Assembly: GCA_027717925.1 (NCBI GenBank)
Contig: JALLON010000079.1
Coordinates: 1-10,193 of the forward strand
Source: Acidobacteria bacterium AH-259-G07
GTDB taxonomy: Bacteria; Acidobacteriota; UBA6911; RPQK01; JADFOI01
DNA: 10,193 bases
Reading direction: 5' to 3'
Part shown: piece by piece, positions 6,774 to 10,193 of the stretch
Position numbering within the stretch: the stretch's first letter is position 1
How the letters are laid out: the number at the start of each line of letters is the position of its first letter
Made by a program: the position numbers and the translations under genes
Notes under the pieces: model-generated
Databases searched by the model: none
What the model saw: only the letters and a program-made list of their open reading frames with translations
Told to the model about the DNA's origin: nothing

Positions 6774-8402
6774 ATGCGAAACAGGCTCGGGATCTTTTTT
6801 CTCACTACTATCCTCTCGGCCGCACTTTTCGGCGGGTGGTTAGGCGCACCGCTCAGTGCGAGTGCGCCTCTGTCTAATGATACCGAGCGTTTACTCAAAA
6901 CTTTCACCGGGACACTTGCGCTCGTCAAAGAGCACTATGTGGAACCAGTACCGACTCAGGAGTTAGTCGAAAATGCCATTCGAGGACTGCTGCGAACGCT
7001 GGATCCACATAGCTCTTTTTTCAGCTCCTCTGACTATAACCGGCTTCAAGAAGAACAGCGAGGGAAATATTACGGTTTAGGAATTTCTATACGTCCGGAG
7101 TCTCCCGGCAGCGGCAGGGTGGTCGTCGTGGAACCGCCGGCTCCGGAAACCCCGGCTTATCGGGTTGGACTGAAAGCAGGGGATGTTATCTCAAAGATTG
7201 AGGGTCAGCCAATAGATGACTGGGACCTCAATAAAGAAGTCATTCCCAATCTCAAAGGTCCGAAAGGGACGAAAGTCACAATTACCGTTGAACGTCCTGG
7301 AGAGGCAGAGCCGCTAGAGCTGACCGTGGTACGTGACGAAATCCCACTTTATACCATCAAGTACGCTTTCCACATTCGTCCCCACATCGGTTACATCAAA
7401 ATTAACAGATTTTCGGAGACAACCAGAAAAGAACTGGACGACGCTTTGGAAAAAGAGGAGGAGGAAAACCTGAAAGGTTTGATTCTAGATCTGCGTGACA
7501 ATCCTGGAGGGGCCTTGGGCCAGGCCATTGCTGTGGCAGATCGTTTTCTGCAAAAAAACCAGGTTATTGTGAGTACCCGTTCTAGGGACAGAAAAACGCG
7601 CAGGTTTACCGCTCCGAAGGGAAGTCGCTCGGACTACCCCATGGTGGTTCTGATCAACCAGAGTAGTGCCAGCGCTAGCGAGATTGTGGCTGGAGCACTG
7701 CAGGATCATGACCGGGCCTTGATTGTAGGTGAAACGAGTTTTGGCAAAGCCCTGGTACAGACCATTTATAGATTGGGAGATAACAAAGGTTTGGCCTTGA
7801 CGACTGGAAAGTATTACACACCTAGTAACCGGCTGATTCAACGGGATTTCGCCAATAGTTTCTACGAGTACTTCTTTAGCCGAGCGGGTACCCATCAGAG
7901 AGCTGGAGAGGAGAGTCGCACTGACAGCGGACGGGTGGTCTTCGGCGGCGGAGGAATCACACCGGACGTGGAAGTGAGCTTAAAGGGCTACAGCAAGCTG
8001 GGAAGATTGATCGACCGAGAGAATCTCTTTGCTGAATTCGCCGCCAAGTTAACGGAAGGGGCGATTCACTCCGACATCCGATATGAATACGACCAGCAAG
8101 AACGAGCCGGCTTTACCGAGGAAGAACGAAAAGGGCTGACCGAGGGAATTAAGATAACAGAGGAGACACTGCGGCTCTTCAAAGAATTTTTATCCAATAA
8201 AAAGGTGAACTTTAGTGAGGAGAGTTTTGAGGAGAGCCGCCAGTTGATTGAAAACAGACTCAAGCAGGAATTATTCCTCACGTTGTTCGGTTCCGAAGAA
8301 GGCTTTAAGGTTGGTCTCGAGATCGATCATCAGGTGCAAAGGGCAATTGAACTTCTCCCTCAGGCGACCGCCTTAATCCAGAATAATAGTGCTGAAAAAT
8401 AG
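6774..8402 (+). CDS. S41-family carboxyl-terminal processing protease (CtpA/Prc type)
   Basis: This 542-residue periplasmic serine protease trims or degrades proteins from their C-termini. A signal peptide runs to about residue 31 (LSASA then PLS). The N-terminal helical part contains the family motif GLLRTLDPHSSFF. A PDZ domain covers about 95-182 and contains YYGLGISI and GLKAGDVI. The S41 catalytic core follows, with LDLRDNPGG near 238-246, SASASEI at 298-304 and GETSFGKALVQ near 319-328. Ser300 and Lys325 form the Ser-Lys dyad, with the same 25-residue spacing as Ser452 and Lys477 of E. coli Prc. After the core (ending about GGGITPDVEV) there is a C-terminal, mainly helical, Glu/Lys-rich extension of roughly 130 residues. 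The lytic transglycosylase gene begins 14 bases downstream, so the two are probably co-transcribed. All catalytic residues are present. The family is certain; its substrates cannot be read from the sequence. Confidence 0.95.
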   Translation: MRNRLGIFFLTTILSAALFGGWLGAPLSASAPLSNDTERLLKTFTGTLALVKEHYVEPVPTQELVENAIRGLLRTLDPHSSFFSSSDYNRLQEEQRGKYYGLGISIRPESPGSGRVVVVEPPAPETPAYRVGLKAGDVISKIEGQPIDDWDLNKEVIPNLKGPKGTKVTITVERPGEAEPLELTVVRDEIPLYTIKYAFHIRPHIGYIKINRFSETTRKELDDALEKEEEENLKGLILDLRDNPGGALGQAIAVADRFLQKNQVIVSTRSRDRKTRRFTAPKGSRSDYPMVVLINQSSASASEIVAGALQDHDRALIVGETSFGKALVQTIYRLGDNKGLALTTGKYYTPSNRLIQRDFANSFYEYFFSRAGTHQRAGEESRTDSGRVVFGGGGITPDVEVSLKGYSKLGRLIDRENLFAEFAAKLTEGAIHSDIRYEYDQQERAGFTEEERKGLTEGIKITEETLRLFKEFLSNKKVNFSEESFEESRQLIENRLKQELFLTLFGSEEGFKVGLEIDHQVQRAIELLPQATALIQNNSAEK

Positions 8403-8416
8403 CGTGTACCCATAAA

Positions 8417-10177
8417 ATGATCTTTGCTGATGGGGTGAGTCTGCGGCACGCGCGGAAGCTAAGACATCTTCTGGTGGTGTGCGGGTTGCTGTGTCTTCCG
8501 AATTGCGGTTCAATCCGAAACATTTCCCGACAAGTGCCCACTCGCGAGCCTCAAGAGTCAGCTCCACCAGTTTCTGAGGTGCCATCGAGGACGACACCCT
8601 CTTCCATTGAGGCGACTCTTCAACCAGAAGAAGACCCGCTTGATCGGCTGATCGAAAGGGCGACAGATCTTTTTGAAAGAGGAGAAGCAGTTTTCAAAGA
8701 GGAGGACATCCAAGAAGCTCGCCCCTATTTTCAGCAATCGCTCCAGACTCTGAAGAACTCGGGATTCGACTTTTTTCTCAATCCTCAACTGGAAAGCGCT
8801 TACTACGGTCTCTTAGGTAAGATCCAGGTGCTTGAACTTCAAGCTTTGGTTGATCCCTCAGAGATGCAGCTTCCGAGGCCGGAATCGACTCCACTCGATG
8901 AGATTGCTGATTTGAATCTCTTTACAATTAAGGTCGATCCTCACCTGGAAAAGCTGCTTAGCCAGGCGCTTTTTGAGACTCGCTTTGATATTCCAGTGGT
9001 TTTGAATGCCAGCGTTGTGAGGTTTCTCAACTATTACCAGACCCAGGGCCGCAAGATTATGGAAGAGGGCCTCAAGCGCTCAGGGAAGTACTTGTCCCTG
9101 TTTCGAGAGATCTTTCGAAAAGAGGGGATACCACTCGATCTTGTCTACATGGCTCACGTGGAAAGTCTCTTTAAGCCCCATGCTTACTCCCGAGCCAGGG
9201 CCAAAGGAATCTGGCAGTTCACGCGTGGAACGGCCAGGCTGTACGGTCTTAGACAGGATTGGTGGATCGACGAGCGCTCTCATATCATTAAGTCTACCGA
9301 GGCAGCTGCGCGCCACCTTGAAGACCTGTATGGGCTTTTCCAGGATTGGAACCTGGTCATGGCAGCCTACAATGTCGGAGCGCAGCGAATCCAAAGGATC
9401 ATTAGGCGCTATGGTCCAATGGACTACTGGAGGATGGTCAAGAGGAGATTACTTCCCCGGGAAACGAGGAATTTTGTTCCTTCGATTCTCGCTTCGATAA
9501 TTATTTTTCGACATCCGGAACGATACGGTTTTTACATCGAGCCAGATGATGCGGTGAAGTTTGAGACCGTTGCTCTTGAGGATCAGGTGGATTTGAGAGT
9601 GGCGGCCGAGGCCCTAGATGTGTCGCTGGCTGAGCTGTTCGAATTAAATCCCGAGTTGAGGCGGGGAGTTACCCCCTTTGATTATGAGGACTACCAGCTC
9701 AAGGTGCCCATGGGTAGAGGTGAGCTTCTCAAGGAACGGCTGGCGTCCCTTGCTCCGGAAAAGAAAGTTCGATTTAATCATCACAAAGTCAAACGTGGGG
9801 AAACACTCTCTCTGATCGCTCAAGGGTACTCCTCCTCGATTCAAGCGATCGCCCAGATGAATCGGATCCGGAACATCCACTGGCTTCGGGAAGGTCAAGA
9901 TTTAATCATTCCTTTATCCGTTTCAGGTTTTTCTTTTTCAGCGGCGAGCAGGTCCAGATTCGATCGGGAATTACCCACAAGTTACATTGTGCGGAGAGGG
10001 GATTCACTCGCCAGAATCGCTCGCATGTATGGAGTGAGCCTCAAAGATCTCCTGCTCTGGAACAACTTAAAGGCAGATCAAATCATTTATCCCGGACAGA
10101 GAATCAGGACTGTGCATAGAGCCGAGTCGGTTGTCGGTAGCAGCTCCGCCAATACAGGCACAGTTGGGGGAAAGTGA
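8417..10177 (+). CDS. MltD-like lytic transglycosylase with LysM repeats
   Basis: This 586-residue enzyme probably cleaves the MurNAc-GlcNAc bond of peptidoglycan to form 1,6-anhydro products. The N-terminus has a basic n-region and hydrophobic stretch ending CLPNC (Cys30), a possible but non-standard lipobox because Asn precedes Cys. A GTG at 8435 is an alternative start that gives a more typical signal peptide. A Pro/Ser/Glu-rich linker (about 36-75) and a TPR-like helical segment (about 75-150, EARPYFQQSLQTLKNSG) precede the SLT domain at about 215-345. That domain has the catalytic Glu249 (AHVESLF), GIWQF (264-268), the WWIDERSH segment and AAYN (316-319). Three LysM-type regions follow: a divergent one (about 385-440) and two clear ones (about 455-500 and 519-566), which should bind glycan strands. 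The gene follows the S41 protease by 14 bases without an evident ribosome binding site. Domain order matches MltD; I withhold the symbol because of the extra TPR-like part. Confidence 0.93.
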   Translation: MIFADGVSLRHARKLRHLLVVCGLLCLPNCGSIRNISRQVPTREPQESAPPVSEVPSRTTPSSIEATLQPEEDPLDRLIERATDLFERGEAVFKEEDIQEARPYFQQSLQTLKNSGFDFFLNPQLESAYYGLLGKIQVLELQALVDPSEMQLPRPESTPLDEIADLNLFTIKVDPHLEKLLSQALFETRFDIPVVLNASVVRFLNYYQTQGRKIMEEGLKRSGKYLSLFREIFRKEGIPLDLVYMAHVESLFKPHAYSRARAKGIWQFTRGTARLYGLRQDWWIDERSHIIKSTEAAARHLEDLYGLFQDWNLVMAAYNVGAQRIQRIIRRYGPMDYWRMVKRRLLPRETRNFVPSILASIIIFRHPERYGFYIEPDDAVKFETVALEDQVDLRVAAEALDVSLAELFELNPELRRGVTPFDYEDYQLKVPMGRGELLKERLASLAPEKKVRFNHHKVKRGETLSLIAQGYSSSIQAIAQMNRIRNIHWLREGQDLIIPLSVSGFSFSAASRSRFDRELPTSYIVRRGDSLARIARMYGVSLKDLLLWNNLKADQIIYPGQRIRTVHRAESVVGSSSANTGTVGGK

Positions 10178-10193
10178 GGTTCTGCAGTTTTTC

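Noticed and set aside
10178..10193. A feature in the final 16 bases after the transglycosylase stop
   Set aside because: The stretch is too short to show a terminator or the start of another gene.

Overview
This 10.2 kb window, of mixed and roughly balanced GC content, comes from a Gram-negative (diderm) bacterium. It carries periplasmic SurA/PpiC-type foldases, a Tat translocase, a C-terminal processing protease and an MltD-type lytic transglycosylase. The chain mfd - PpiC lipoprotein - SurA-like protein, and the TPR-like helical segment in front of the transglycosylase domain, resemble what I recall from Acidobacteriota and some deltaproteobacterial lineages. That placement is an impression from protein style, not a test. 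I see no sign of foreign DNA: no insertion sequence, phage gene, integrase, tRNA or CRISPR array.

Layout. (1) Positions 1-5333, plus strand, form a tightly coupled block. It holds the transcription-repair coupling factor Mfd (5' end cut off by the window edge), then a PpiC-type parvulin lipoprotein starting in a 4-base ATGA overlap with mfd, then a SurA-like periplasmic foldase overlapping its neighbour by 17 bases. (2) Positions 5393-6636, minus strand, are a two-gene tat operon, tatA then tatC, converging on the surA-like gene with a 59-base spacer. (3) Positions 6637-6773 are a divergent control region with a promoter candidate on each strand and several short palindromes. (4) Positions 6774-10177, plus strand, hold an S41 (CtpA/Prc) processing protease followed 14 bases later by a LysM-containing MltD-like lytic transglycosylase. 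The last 16 bases hold nothing I can name.

How the genes fit together. Apart from Mfd, everything concerns the cell envelope: folding of exported proteins (two parvulin-family proteins), export of folded proteins (TatAC), proteolysis in the periplasm (CtpA-like) and peptidoglycan remodelling (MltD-like). In Escherichia coli and Pseudomonas, Prc/CtpA proteases control the level of peptidoglycan hydrolases, so the protease-transglycosylase pair may be functionally linked; this is inference.

I did not find a convincing new biological system. The points most worth a second look are: both parvulin-family proteins have Glu at a conserved catalytic His position, and the SurA-like one also lacks the second His; TatC has an acidic, Ser/Pro-rich 71-residue N-terminal extension; the tatC stop codon lies inside a 4-copy 8-bp tandem repeat; and the protease gene may be transcribed leaderless.
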